Positions 34,765 to 48,709 of a stretch of 64,000 bases of DNA are shown here, piece after piece. The notes under the pieces are model-generated. The model was not told where the DNA came from and searched no databases. It was given only the letters and a program-made list of their open reading frames with translations. How positions within the stretch are numbered: position 1 is the stretch's first letter; every line of letters begins with the position of its first letter. The position numbers and the translations under genes are program-made. Source of the DNA: Pelomonas margarita (GTDB taxonomy: Bacteria > Pseudomonadota > Gammaproteobacteria > Burkholderiales > Burkholderiaceae_C); NCBI RefSeq assembly GCF_043555875.1, contig NZ_JBIGHW010000011.1:87063-151062 (forward strand), in the 5' to 3' direction.

Positions 34765-35700
34765 ATGAAACACCTCGCCCTCGCGCTGGCCACGGCCGGT
34801 CTGCTGTCCACGGCGCTGGCGGCGCCGGCCAAGAAGACCAAGCCGGCCCCCGCACCCAAGATGAGCGCCCAGGAAATCCTGGCAGCATCGCCCGCCAGCC
34901 ACTGGCGCGGGCTGGACCCCGACAACACGCTGCTGATGGAACTGCCCTCGGGCCAGGCTCTCATCGAGCTGGCGCCGCGCTTCGCGCCCGCCCACGTCGC
35001 CAACATCCGCGCGCTGGCCCGCGGCGGCTACTGGAACGGCCTGGCCGTCGTGCGCGTGCAGGACAACTTCGTCACCCAGTGGGGCGACCCCGACGGCGAC
35101 GACCCCACCAAGGCCCGGCCGCTGCCCGAGGGCGCCAGCGCGAAGCTGCCCGCCGAGTTCTCGGTGCCGCTGGACCGCGTCGGCAAGGCCGCCGGCTTCA
35201 CCCGCCTGCGCGACGCCGAAGGCTGGGCGCCGCGCACCGGTTTCGCCGAGGGCTTCGCGGTGGCCGCCAACCCCAAGACGGGCAAGGCCTGGCTCGCGCA
35301 CTGCTACGGCGTGGTGGGCGCTGGCCGCAGCGACGCCGTCGATTCGAGCAATGGCGCCGAGCTCTATGCCGTCATCGGCCAGGCCCCGCGCGGGCTGGAC
35401 CTGAACATCACCGTCGTCGGCCGCGTCATCAAGGGCATGGAGCACCTGGCCGCGCTGCCGCGCGGCAGCGGCGCCATGGGCTTCTACGACAAGCCCGAGC
35501 AGCGCACCGGCATCCAGCGCGTGCGGCTGCTGGCCGACATGCCCGCCGAGGAGCGGCCGGCGCTGCAGGTGCTGCGCACCGAGTCCGCCACCTGGGCCCG
35601 CCTGTTGGATGCCCGCCGCCACCGCAGCGGCTGGTTCGTGCACAGCCCGGGCTACATCGACATCTGCAGCGCCAACGTGCCGACACGGCCAGCGCCCTGA
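34765..35700 (+). CDS. Periplasmic cyclophilin-type peptidyl-prolyl isomerase
   Basis: A 311-residue exported protein: signal peptide (KHLALALATAGLLSTALAA), Lys/Pro-rich spacer, then a cyclophilin domain with IELAPRFAPAHVANIRALAR, NFVTQWGDPDGDDPTKA and SNGAELYAVIGQAPRGLD. The family motif around FMIQGGDP is changed to FVTQWGDP, and the domain carries extra loops, so it is a diverged cyclophilin and catalytic activity is not certain. It starts 12 bases after the previous gene and is probably co-transcribed. Confidence 0.82.
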   Translation: MKHLALALATAGLLSTALAAPAKKTKPAPAPKMSAQEILAASPASHWRGLDPDNTLLMELPSGQALIELAPRFAPAHVANIRALARGGYWNGLAVVRVQDNFVTQWGDPDGDDPTKARPLPEGASAKLPAEFSVPLDRVGKAAGFTRLRDAEGWAPRTGFAEGFAVAANPKTGKAWLAHCYGVVGAGRSDAVDSSNGAELYAVIGQAPRGLDLNITVVGRVIKGMEHLAALPRGSGAMGFYDKPEQRTGIQRVRLLADMPAEERPALQVLRTESATWARLLDARRHRSGWFVHSPGYIDICSANVPTRPAP

Positions 35701-35712
35701 GCCGCCGTCCAC

Positions 35713-36720
35713 CTAGCCGGGCGATGGGGTGAGATCGCCCCGGGTCTCGCCGTAGGCCTGGCGGTAGGCCGACGGTGTCAGCCCGGTCACCAGCTTGAAC
35801 GCACGGTGCAGGCCGGCCTCGCTGCCGAAGCCCAGGTCAGCAGCGATCGCCTTGATCGGGGTGCGCGTCAGCCGCAGGGCCTCGGCCACCTGGCTCAGCT
35901 TGACCCGGCGCAGCCAGTCACCAGCCGGCACGCCGGTGCCGGCCATCACCCGGCGACTCAAGGTACGCACCGACAAGTTCAGGTGCTCGGCCGCACTGGC
36001 CAGGCTCAACGCCTGGGCGGGCGTGCGCTGGGCGAACGCCAGCAGCTGCCGCAACGCCGGGTCGCGCAGAGCCATCATCTCGACAGGGTTGAAGCTCTCG
36101 TGCCGGCTGCGTGGCTGGGGCAGCATCAGCACCTGCTGGACGTCGTACAGCACCTCGCTGCTGAAGCGCAGCGCCAGGCGATCGAGCATCAGCGGCAGAT
36201 GGCCTGCGGGGCCCGAGGCCGTCACGACACGGCCGCTCGCGACGGTCGGCGCATCACGCCAGTGCACGCGCGGAAACCGCGCGGCCAGCGCTGGCAGCAG
36301 CCACCAGGTCGCCGTTGCCTCGCGGCCGTCCAGCAGGCCGGCCGCGGCCAGCAGCGCGACACCGGCGCAGTAGCTCCACACCTGGCTGCGCCGCGGCAGC
36401 CGGCGCAGCTGCTCGATCAACGCGCCGTGCTGCGCCAGCGTCGGCCCCAGCTGGTCGACGCAGGCCAGCCACAGGCCCGGCAGCAGCCACGCCTCGCACG
36501 CGCAAGCGCCCAGCGCGGCCTGCGGCTGCAACGCCGGCCCCTGCGCCACGGCGACGGGCTGGGTATCGAGGCCACCCCAGACCACCCGGATGCGCTCGCG
36601 CCCGAGCCGCAGATTGCATGCCGCGACCAGATCCGCCGCGGCATACAGGCCGGTCGGCATGCAGCCTGGGTACAGCAGCAGCCCCAGCTGCATCGGGGCG
36701 GGTGAATTCGGCGTTGGCAT
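35713..36720 (-). CDS. AraC-family regulator with DJ-1/PfpI-like N-terminal domain
   Basis: A 335-residue GlxA-type regulator. N-terminal class I amidotransferase-like fold (LGLLLYPGCMPTGLYAAADL, VWSYCAGVALLAAAGLLDGR) and a C-terminal AraC domain with two helix-turn-helix units (LNLSVRTLSRRVMAGTG and AIAADLGFGSEAGLHRAFK). It is divergent from an alpha/beta hydrolase gene with only 48 bases between, so it probably controls that gene. The effector is unknown. Confidence 0.88.
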   Translation of the reverse strand: MPTPNSPAPMQLGLLLYPGCMPTGLYAAADLVAACNLRLGRERIRVVWGGLDTQPVAVAQGPALQPQAALGACACEAWLLPGLWLACVDQLGPTLAQHGALIEQLRRLPRRSQVWSYCAGVALLAAAGLLDGREATATWWLLPALAARFPRVHWRDAPTVASGRVVTASGPAGHLPLMLDRLALRFSSEVLYDVQQVLMLPQPRSRHESFNPVEMMALRDPALRQLLAFAQRTPAQALSLASAAEHLNLSVRTLSRRVMAGTGVPAGDWLRRVKLSQVAEALRLTRTPIKAIAADLGFGSEAGLHRAFKLVTGLTPSAYRQAYGETRGDLTPSPG

Positions 36721-36768
36721 GTTTGGTGAGCAAATTGTCTTTTCCTGCCATTCTGCTCGTCGGACGCC

Positions 36769-37686
36769 ATGCCCACAATCAGCAGCGACTTCACCACGAT
36801 GCAGACCATGACCACCATCGACATCCCAGCCGGCGCCGGCGAGAACCCGGCAGCGCGCGCAGCAGACGACGCCGCCACGACGGTGCAGGTCGGCCGGTCA
36901 CGGGTGCACCTGATCCATCAGGGCGCAGGTGAGCCCGTGCTGTTTCTCCACGGCAACCCCGACTCCTCCGAAGTCTGGAGCGAGGTCATCGCTGACCTGC
37001 GGGCGCACCACCGCTGCATCGCGCCGGACCTGCCCGGCTTCGGCCACTCGACCGCCCCCGCCGACTTCGACTGCTCTCTACAAGGGATGGCCGCCTTCGT
37101 CGACGGCCTCGTCGATGCGCTGGGTATTGCGCAGCCGATCCACCTGGTCGTGCACGACTTCGGTGGCCCCTTCGGCTTGGCGTGGGCCGTGACGCACCCG
37201 CACAAGGTACGCAGCCTGGTGATCATGAACACCGTGTTCGCGTCGGACTACCGCTGGCACCTGTTCGGTCGCCTGTGGCGCCTGCCGGTGATCGGTGAGC
37301 TGGTGCAGGCGCTGACGACGGCCGGCGGCTTCGCGCGCGAGATGCGGCGTGGTTCCCGCAAGCTGACACGGGCGCAGATCGCGCGCACCTATGCCTTGAT
37401 CACGCCGGCCACCAAGCGCATGGTCCTGCGCTTGTACCGGGCCACCGACCCCAGGAACTTTGCGGGTTGGGAGGACCGCCTGCGGCAACTGACGGCCCGG
37501 GTGCCTTCGCTGGTGCTGTGGGCGGAGCACGACCCCTACATCGGCCGCCACCATGCAACGCGCTTCGGCACTGCCGCTGTGGAGTACGTGCCCGACAGCG
37601 GCCATTGGCTGCCGGCGGAGGAGCCCCGGCTCGTCGCGCAGCGGCTGCTGCGCTTCTATGCAGAGGCAGCGGCCCGGGCAACGTGA
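36769..37686 (+). CDS. Alpha/beta hydrolase, haloalkane dehalogenase-like
   Basis: A 305-residue hydrolase. FLHGNPDSSEVW is the oxyanion-hole region; the nucleophile elbow reads VVHDFGGPFGLAWA, with Asp where esterases have Ser, as in haloalkane dehalogenases and epoxide hydrolases; LVLWAEHDPYIG and DSGHWLPAEEP supply the acid and base. The first 30 residues are a non-conserved extension; a later start (MTTIDIPAG) is possible. Substrate unknown. Divergently paired with the AraC-type regulator. Confidence 0.8.
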   Translation: MPTISSDFTTMQTMTTIDIPAGAGENPAARAADDAATTVQVGRSRVHLIHQGAGEPVLFLHGNPDSSEVWSEVIADLRAHHRCIAPDLPGFGHSTAPADFDCSLQGMAAFVDGLVDALGIAQPIHLVVHDFGGPFGLAWAVTHPHKVRSLVIMNTVFASDYRWHLFGRLWRLPVIGELVQALTTAGGFAREMRRGSRKLTRAQIARTYALITPATKRMVLRLYRATDPRNFAGWEDRLRQLTARVPSLVLWAEHDPYIGRHHATRFGTAAVEYVPDSGHWLPAEEPRLVAQRLLRFYAEAAARAT

Positions 37687-37700
37687 GCCGCCGGAGCCTC

Positions 37701-37860
37701 AGAGGTTGAGAGTTTTTCGGCCGTGCCAGAAAGGCGCGTCAAAGCGCCCTCGAACGAGGCGCAAAGCGCAGCCATAGCTCGGGCTATGGCGAGCATTTGC
37801 AACGACGGGCGAGGGCGATTTGGCGTGCAAGGCGGGCATGGGTGAAAGACTCTCAACCTC

Positions 37861-37861
<1 letters not shown>
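37701..37861. repeat. 161-bp repeat element with terminal inverted repeats
   Basis: Flanked by 17-base inverted ends (37701-37717 AGAGGTTGAGAGTTTTT and 37845-37861, one mismatch). Inside is a perfect hairpin GCCATAG/CTATGGC (37771-37790) and the imperfect stem GCGCCCTCG/AGGCGC. It fills the gap between the convergent hydrolase and feoB, reaching the feoB stop codon, and may end transcription in both directions. A copy of one end appears after argG (63789-63808). It has no coding capacity, so a MITE-like or intergenic repeat is likely. Confidence 0.65.
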
Positions 37862-39722
<1,861 letters not shown>

Positions 39723-39726
<4 letters not shown>

Positions 39727-39977
39727 CGCGGCGTCACCGCGATGCAGTTGGCCTCGGCATGGCGCAGCGCGAACGTCGACTGCCCGACGCGCACCACCAG
39801 GTTGCCATCACTGAGGCGGGCGCGGCGCATCACGCGCACGGCCTCGCCCGGCAGAAAGCCCAGGTCGGACAGCCAGGTCGCCCATTCCGGCGAATGCGCC
39901 GGCGCGCTGACCTGCTGGACGGTCAGCGCCAGCCCGGCAGGGGCGTGGGCGAGGCTGGAGGGCAGCGGCTCGGACAT
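39723..39977 (-). CDS. feoA: Ferrous iron transport protein FeoA
   Basis: An 84-residue SH3-like cytoplasmic protein with the family core LSDLGFLPGEAVRVMRRARL and TFALRHAEANCIAV. It assists FeoB and is coupled to it by a 4-base overlap. A Fur-like palindrome lies 27 bases upstream of its ATG. Confidence 0.93.
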
Positions 39978-40003
39978 GGAGGGCTTGCGGCGGCGACGCC
40001 AAT

Positions 40004-40022
40004 ATTGAGAACAGTTCTCATT
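40004..40022. promoter_or_regulatory. Fur box upstream of feoAB
   Basis: ATTGAGAACAGTTCTCATT contains the perfect palindrome TGAGAACAGTTCTCA (40006-40020) and resembles the 19-bp Fur consensus used in beta- and gammaproteobacteria (AATGAGAAT-N-ATTCTCATT). It is placed to repress feoAB when iron is plentiful. Confidence 0.8.
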
Positions 40023-40059
40023 CTAAACACCGCCACGGCCGCGCCGGACGTGGCGGGAT

Positions 40060-43811
<3,752 letters not shown>

Positions 43812-43812
<1 letters not shown>

Positions 43813-45047
43813 CAGCGCAAGCCTCCCTGCGGGTCGACGATGGCGCGCCACTGGTCATGCGTGCGGAAGACCGGCCAGGGCATGGGCCGGATCTGGCGCG
43901 GGTCGTGCCAGACCTCGGCCAGCCGGCCGTCGGGCTGCACCTGGGCCATGCGCAAGCTGTGCCACAGATGGCGGCTCTGCCCGTCCAGCGCCGTCGGGCC
44001 CTGCGGCGCCAGCGCGCTCTGCTGCAACACGTTGGCGCCCACCGCAGCCGGCTGAGCATCACCCACCTCGCGCACCGCAGCGGCCCACAGTTTCACGGCC
44101 GCATGGGACGACACGGCCGCCTCGCAGGCCTCGCTCCCCTGGTAGCGCCGCAGGCCGGCCATGAAAGCCTGGTTGGCCGCCCCCGGCAGCGCCTGCAGAT
44201 AGCTGGCAGCCGTGAAATGACGCCCCAGCCGGCCGGCGCCATAGGCCTTGAACTCCGGCTCGCCGACCGCGAAGGACAGCAGCGGCAGTTCGGCCAGATC
44301 GGCCGTCACGAGCGCATCGAACAGCGCGCGGTTGCTCTCGCCGCCCAGCGTGCTGAGCACGAGGTCGGGCTGCAGCCGGCGCAGGTCGGCGACCAGTGCG
44401 CCCATGCCGGACGCCCCGGCCGGCAACTGCCGCTCGCCCAGCACCCGGCCGCCGCTCAGGGGCACGAACTCGCGCATCACCGCGTGCATGCGGCGTGAGT
44501 ACGTTCCGTCTGACCCGAGCAGAAAGACGCGCCGGCCGAAGCCGCTCATGGCCCAGTCCGCAGCCGGCAACTGGCGCTGGTTGGGCACGGCGCCCATATA
44601 GACGACATGGGGCGAGCGTTCCAGCCCCTCGTAGGCCAGCGGGTAGAACAGCAAGTGCTGCTGCGCCTCCACGATCGTCCGCGCGGCCTGGCGGCAGGTG
44701 AAGGTGGCGCAACCGAACAGTGCCACCGCGTGCTGCTCGACGATGAGCCGCCGCGCGGCCGCAGCGACCGCCGAGGCGTCATTGCCGCCGGTGTCCTCCA
44801 CTTGCAGCTCCACGCGCCGGCCCAGCAGGCCGCCATCGCGATTGATCTCGTCCACCGCCAACCGCAATGCCGCCAGCAGCGGCGCCTCGGCGGCGGCCAG
44901 CGGGCCATTCTGCGCATGCAGCGCGCCGATGACGATGGGCCCGCGCTCTGCGGCCTCGGCTGCCGGCGCACGCAACAACCACAGTCCCGCCACCGCCGCG
45001 GTCACCAGCAGCATCACGCCTCCCAGCAAGACAAGACGGCGGCGCAT
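43812..45047 (-). CDS. UrtA-like periplasmic binding protein, probable sensor subunit
   Basis: A 411-residue type I periplasmic binding protein of the urea/short-chain amide branch: GPIVIGALHAQNGPLAAAEA, LAVDEINRDGGLLGRRVELQ, ALFGCATFTCRQAAR, LLFYPLAYEGLERSPHVVY and VFLLGSDGTYSRRMH. The N-terminal hydrophobic stretch (residues 5-26) is a signal peptide or anchor. No permease or ATPase genes lie nearby; instead it sits between a response regulator/kinase-like gene and a hybrid kinase, coupled to the latter. I infer that it presents a small ligand to the kinase, as TorT does for TorS. The ligand is not known. Confidence 0.85.
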
Positions 45048-45065
45048 GGGCGTGGCGGCGGGCCG

Positions 45066-46232
45066 CTAACTCGTCAGCCGGCGTGACTCCGGCGAGATCA
45101 TGGGCAGCAGCAGCCGTGCCGTCGTGCCCACGCCGGGCGTGGACTCCACCTGGATTTGACCGCCCAACGCGAAGGTCACCAGGTTGCGCACGATGTACAG
45201 CCCCGGCTCGCTGCGCTGGGCGCCGAAGCGGGTCGAGAAGAAGGGGTCGAACACCCGCCCCAGCACGCCCGGCGGCATGCCGATGCCGTGGTCCTGCACG
45301 GTGATCACGAGCTGGTCCGTGCCCTGAGGGCGCACCCTCAGGTGCACCTGCCCGCCCGTCTCGCGGTAGGCATGCTTGACCGCGTTCTGGATCAGCGTCG
45401 TCAGCACCTTGGCCAGCGCGCCACGGAAGCTCAGCAGGTGCAGGTCGTCGCCGACATCGAGCTCGCAGCCCACCTGGTGAGCCTCCAGCGACGGCGCCAA
45501 GCCCGCCACCACCTCGTGCAGCAGCTCCAGCAGCGAGAAGCTGCGCCGCTGGTCGCCGAAGTTATCGGCCGTGGACTGCAGAAAGGAGTCGACGATGGAC
45601 AGCGCGCGCTGCAGGTTGGACAGCAACAGGCCCACGCTCTCCTCGCTGACGCGCAGGTGCTTGTCCAGGTCGCTGCGCCGCAGCTGGCCGGCCTGCGCCA
45701 GGCCACCCAGTTGCGCCACGTCGTCCTGCAGCGTGCAGGCCGAGATCAGCGCATTGCCCAGCGGCGAACTCAGCTCCTGCGCAATGCCGGCGATGGTGCG
45801 GCCCACCGAGGCCAGCTTGTCGCGCTGGAACAGCTCGATCTGCGAGCGCGCAAAGCTCTCGGAGGCCAGCTTGAGCGCCAGCTGCGTGCGCACACGCGCC
45901 TTGACCACCACGTCGACGAAGGGCTTGGGGATGTAGTCCACCGCGCCATGCGCGAAGCCCTCGGCCTCGTCGTCGGCGCTGCCCTGCACGGTGACAAAGA
46001 TGACCGGCACGCCGCGCGTGCGCGGGTCGGCCTTGAGGCGGTCGCACACCTCGTAGCCGCTCATTTCCGGCATCAGCACGTCCAGCAGGATCAGGTCAGG
46101 CAGTTGCTGTGCGCAGAACGCCAGCGCCTCAGCGCCGCTGGTGGCCATGGACACTTCGCAGTCATCCACCAGCAGCTGGTACAGCGCGTGGATGTTGCTG
46201 GGCTGGTCATCGACGACAAGGATCAACGGCAT
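45066..46232 (-). CDS. Response regulator fused to a histidine-kinase-like module lacking the phospho-acceptor His
   Basis: A 388-residue cytoplasmic protein. Receiver at about 1-120 with Asp51 (DLILLDVLMPEMSG) and Lys in DYIPKPF. Then a kinase-type dimerisation helix in which the usual H-box (A-H-E-x-N-N/S-P-L) reads GIAQELSSPLGNALIS: Gln152 replaces His. The ATPase domain keeps the N-box (LIQNAVKHAY), G1 (DHGIGMPPG) and a weak G2 (EPGLYIVRN). It could bind ATP but not autophosphorylate at the normal site. First gene of the minus-strand operon; 18 bases separate it from the UrtA-like gene. Confidence 0.85.
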   Translation of the reverse strand: MPLILVVDDQPSNIHALYQLLVDDCEVSMATSGAEALAFCAQQLPDLILLDVLMPEMSGYEVCDRLKADPRTRGVPVIFVTVQGSADDEAEGFAHGAVDYIPKPFVDVVVKARVRTQLALKLASESFARSQIELFQRDKLASVGRTIAGIAQELSSPLGNALISACTLQDDVAQLGGLAQAGQLRRSDLDKHLRVSEESVGLLLSNLQRALSIVDSFLQSTADNFGDQRRSFSLLELLHEVVAGLAPSLEAHQVGCELDVGDDLHLLSFRGALAKVLTTLIQNAVKHAYRETGGQVHLRVRPQGTDQLVITVQDHGIGMPPGVLGRVFDPFFSTRFGAQRSEPGLYIVRNLVTFALGGQIQVESTPGVGTTARLLLPMISPESRRLTS

Positions 46233-46369
46233 GGCTGGTCAGGATAACCGCAGCGTCAGCTGCCGCACGGCGACACGGGCCTGGGCTTTCCCCAGGGCGC
46301 CCGAGGCCCGCCTGCCACGCCTCGGCCCCCGGCGGCTGCGGATAATCGACCTGCACCCTTTCACCCTCC
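46233..46369. promoter_or_regulatory. Divergent promoter region of the signalling cluster
   Basis: The 137 bases between the two signalling operons must hold both promoters. I see no strong sigma-70 pair, palindrome or known operator; the sequence is GC-rich throughout. Confidence 0.3.
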
Positions 46370-48709
46370 ATGCTCACGCGACACCTCACGCTCGGCCTGC
46401 TCCTGGTGGCCTTCATGGCCCTGCTGGCCCTGCTGGCGCTGCTGCTGGGCCTGCGCGGCAGCGGCGCTCTCGACGCCGACCTTGACGCCGCGCTCGCGCT
46501 GAACCTGCTGCTGCTGCCGCTGCCGCCGCTGGGACTGGCGGCCCTGTGGCGCCGCCCGCGCGCACCCGAAGCCCCCCTCCCGCCCGCCACGGCATCGCAG
46601 GCCGCCGCCGAGGTCAAGGCGCGCTTCATCGCCCAGATCAGCCACGAGATCCGCACGCCCATGAACGCCATCATGGGCATGACGCAGCTCGCGCTGCAGA
46701 CGGCGCTCAGCCCCGAGCAGCGCAGCCTGCTGACCAAGGCCGATGCGGCCTCGCGCACGCTGCTCGGCCTTGTCAACGACGTACTGGACGTCTCGCGCAT
46801 CGAGGCCGGGCTGATGGTCATCGAGTCCCACCCGCTGCGGCTGGAGGACGTGGTAACCCAGGCCGTCGAGCTGGTGCGGCCGCTGCATGCCGACCCGGGC
46901 GTCACGCTGGCCTGCGAGTGGGATGACCCCTCGCTGCTGGCCACGCGCGGCCAGTTGCGCGGGGATGCGCTGCGGCTGCAGCAGGTGCTGGTGAACCTGC
47001 TGTCCAACGCGCTGAAGTTCACGCCGGCAGGCCTGGTGACGCTGCGCCTGGCCGCCGCCGAGACCGATGGCCAGGGCCGCGTGCCGCTGACCCTCACCGT
47101 GCAGGACAGTGGCGTGGGCCTGAGTGCCGAGCAGATCACCGCGCTGGCCCGCGCCTTCGGCGACGGCGAGGCCGCGGTGCCGCGACGCCTGGGCGGTGCC
47201 GGCATGGGCCTGGCCATCACACGCCGCCTCGTCGAGCTCATGGGCGGCCGCCTGGCCGTGCACAGTGACCCCGGCACCGGCAGCCGCTTCGATATTCACC
47301 TCGCCCTGCCGCTGGACATGACTGCGCTGCCGGTGCCGTCGATCAAGCCCTGCCGGCTGCTGCTGGCCGACACCGCCGCCGCCAGCCGGGCCGCCACACG
47401 CGCCCTGCTGGGCCACCTCGGGCTGGGCGAGGGCCTGGGCGTGGCGGCCGACGTGACGGCCGCGCTCACGCTGCTGGCCGAGGGCCGCGAGGCCGGCCAG
47501 CCCTTCGACTGGCTGCTGCTGGGCGCCGACCTGCCCGGCCCCGGCCCCACCGGCGCCGACCTGCTGGCCCGGCTCCGCCGTGACCACCCGGCGCTGCGCA
47601 TCGCCGTGCTGGCCCGGCCCGGCGCCGACGAGACCGCCGCCCAGGCCCGCGCCTTCGGCGCTCGGGCGCTGTGCGCGCAGCCGCTGCTGCCCGGCGAGCT
47701 GCGGCGGCTGCTCGCCAGCACCGGCGCCGACAAGCCCGCCGCCGCCACGCTGGACGGGCAATCGCTTTCGGCGCTGCAGGTGCTGCTGGTGGAGGACCAC
47801 CCCGTCAACCAGGAGATCGCGCTGCGCCTGCTGGGCAGCCGGGGCGCCCGAGTCGAGCTGGCCGCCAATGGCCAGGAGGCGCTGGACAAGCTCATCGAGG
47901 CCGGCCCCGACGCCTACGACCTCGTGCTGATGGACCTGCAGATGCCCGTGCTCGACGGCCTGACCGCGACGCGCCGCCTGCGCGAGCTGCCCGGCTTCGA
48001 GACCCTGCCTATACTGGCCATGACGGCCCATGCGCTGCCCGACGAGCGCGCCCGCTGCCTGGCCGCCGGCATGCAGGGCCATATCGCCAAGCCGCTGGAC
48101 GTGACGCGCCTCGTGCGCGAACTGCAGCGCTACCGGCGCCTTGCGACACCCGCCGTGCTGGACACCGCGGCCGGGCTGCGCCATTTCGACGGCCAGGCCG
48201 GGCTGTACCGGCGCACGCTGCAAGGCTTCGTCCAGCAGTACGAGCCAGGCCTGGCCGGCTGGCCGACCTGGCTGCAGGCCGGCGACTGGCCCGACCTGCG
48301 CCGCGCCGCGCACACGCTGCAAGGCCTGGCGGCCACGCTGGGCGCCCGGCCGCTGCACCGCGTCGCGCTGGCGCTGGAGCGCAGCGCCGCCGCCGGTGAC
48401 GCCACGCTGGCCGGCGCGCAGCTGCCCGATGTCGAGGCCGCGCTGGCAGCGCTGCTGCAGCAGGCGCAGGCCTTCCTGGCCCAGCCGGTCCCGGCGGCCG
48501 CCGACGTGCCGCCTACACCGGGCGACCTGGCCGAGCTGCAGCAGCTGCTGACGCAGAGCGATGCACGCGCGCTGGACTGGTGGGCCGCCCACGGTGCCGA
48601 CAGCGGCTTGGCCCCGGCCGCCGCCGCCGACGTGGCGCGGGCCCTCGATGCGCTGGACTTCGACGCCGCGCTGCAGGCCGTGCAGACCACGCAGGAGCTG
48701 GCCCGGTGA
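46370..48709 (+). CDS. Hybrid histidine kinase with degenerate and intact receivers and HPt
   Basis: A 779-residue protein with two N-terminal helices (residues about 7-28 and 40-57) and no periplasmic domain. HisKA His92 in QISHEIRTPMN; ATPase with LSNALKF, DSGVGLSAEQ and GGAGMGLAI. A first receiver-like region (about 330-445) has Gly385 where the phospho-Asp belongs (FDWLLLGADLPG). The second receiver is intact with Asp522 (LVLMDLQMPVLDG). HPt has His648 (AAHTLQGLAATLGA). The following kinase gene starts on the stop codon (GTGA). Confidence 0.9.
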   Translation: MLTRHLTLGLLLVAFMALLALLALLLGLRGSGALDADLDAALALNLLLLPLPPLGLAALWRRPRAPEAPLPPATASQAAAEVKARFIAQISHEIRTPMNAIMGMTQLALQTALSPEQRSLLTKADAASRTLLGLVNDVLDVSRIEAGLMVIESHPLRLEDVVTQAVELVRPLHADPGVTLACEWDDPSLLATRGQLRGDALRLQQVLVNLLSNALKFTPAGLVTLRLAAAETDGQGRVPLTLTVQDSGVGLSAEQITALARAFGDGEAAVPRRLGGAGMGLAITRRLVELMGGRLAVHSDPGTGSRFDIHLALPLDMTALPVPSIKPCRLLLADTAAASRAATRALLGHLGLGEGLGVAADVTAALTLLAEGREAGQPFDWLLLGADLPGPGPTGADLLARLRRDHPALRIAVLARPGADETAAQARAFGARALCAQPLLPGELRRLLASTGADKPAAATLDGQSLSALQVLLVEDHPVNQEIALRLLGSRGARVELAANGQEALDKLIEAGPDAYDLVLMDLQMPVLDGLTATRRLRELPGFETLPILAMTAHALPDERARCLAAGMQGHIAKPLDVTRLVRELQRYRRLATPAVLDTAAGLRHFDGQAGLYRRTLQGFVQQYEPGLAGWPTWLQAGDWPDLRRAAHTLQGLAATLGARPLHRVALALERSAAAGDATLAGAQLPDVEAALAALLQQAQAFLAQPVPAAADVPPTPGDLAELQQLLTQSDARALDWWAAHGADSGLAPAAAADVARALDALDFDAALQAVQTTQELAR

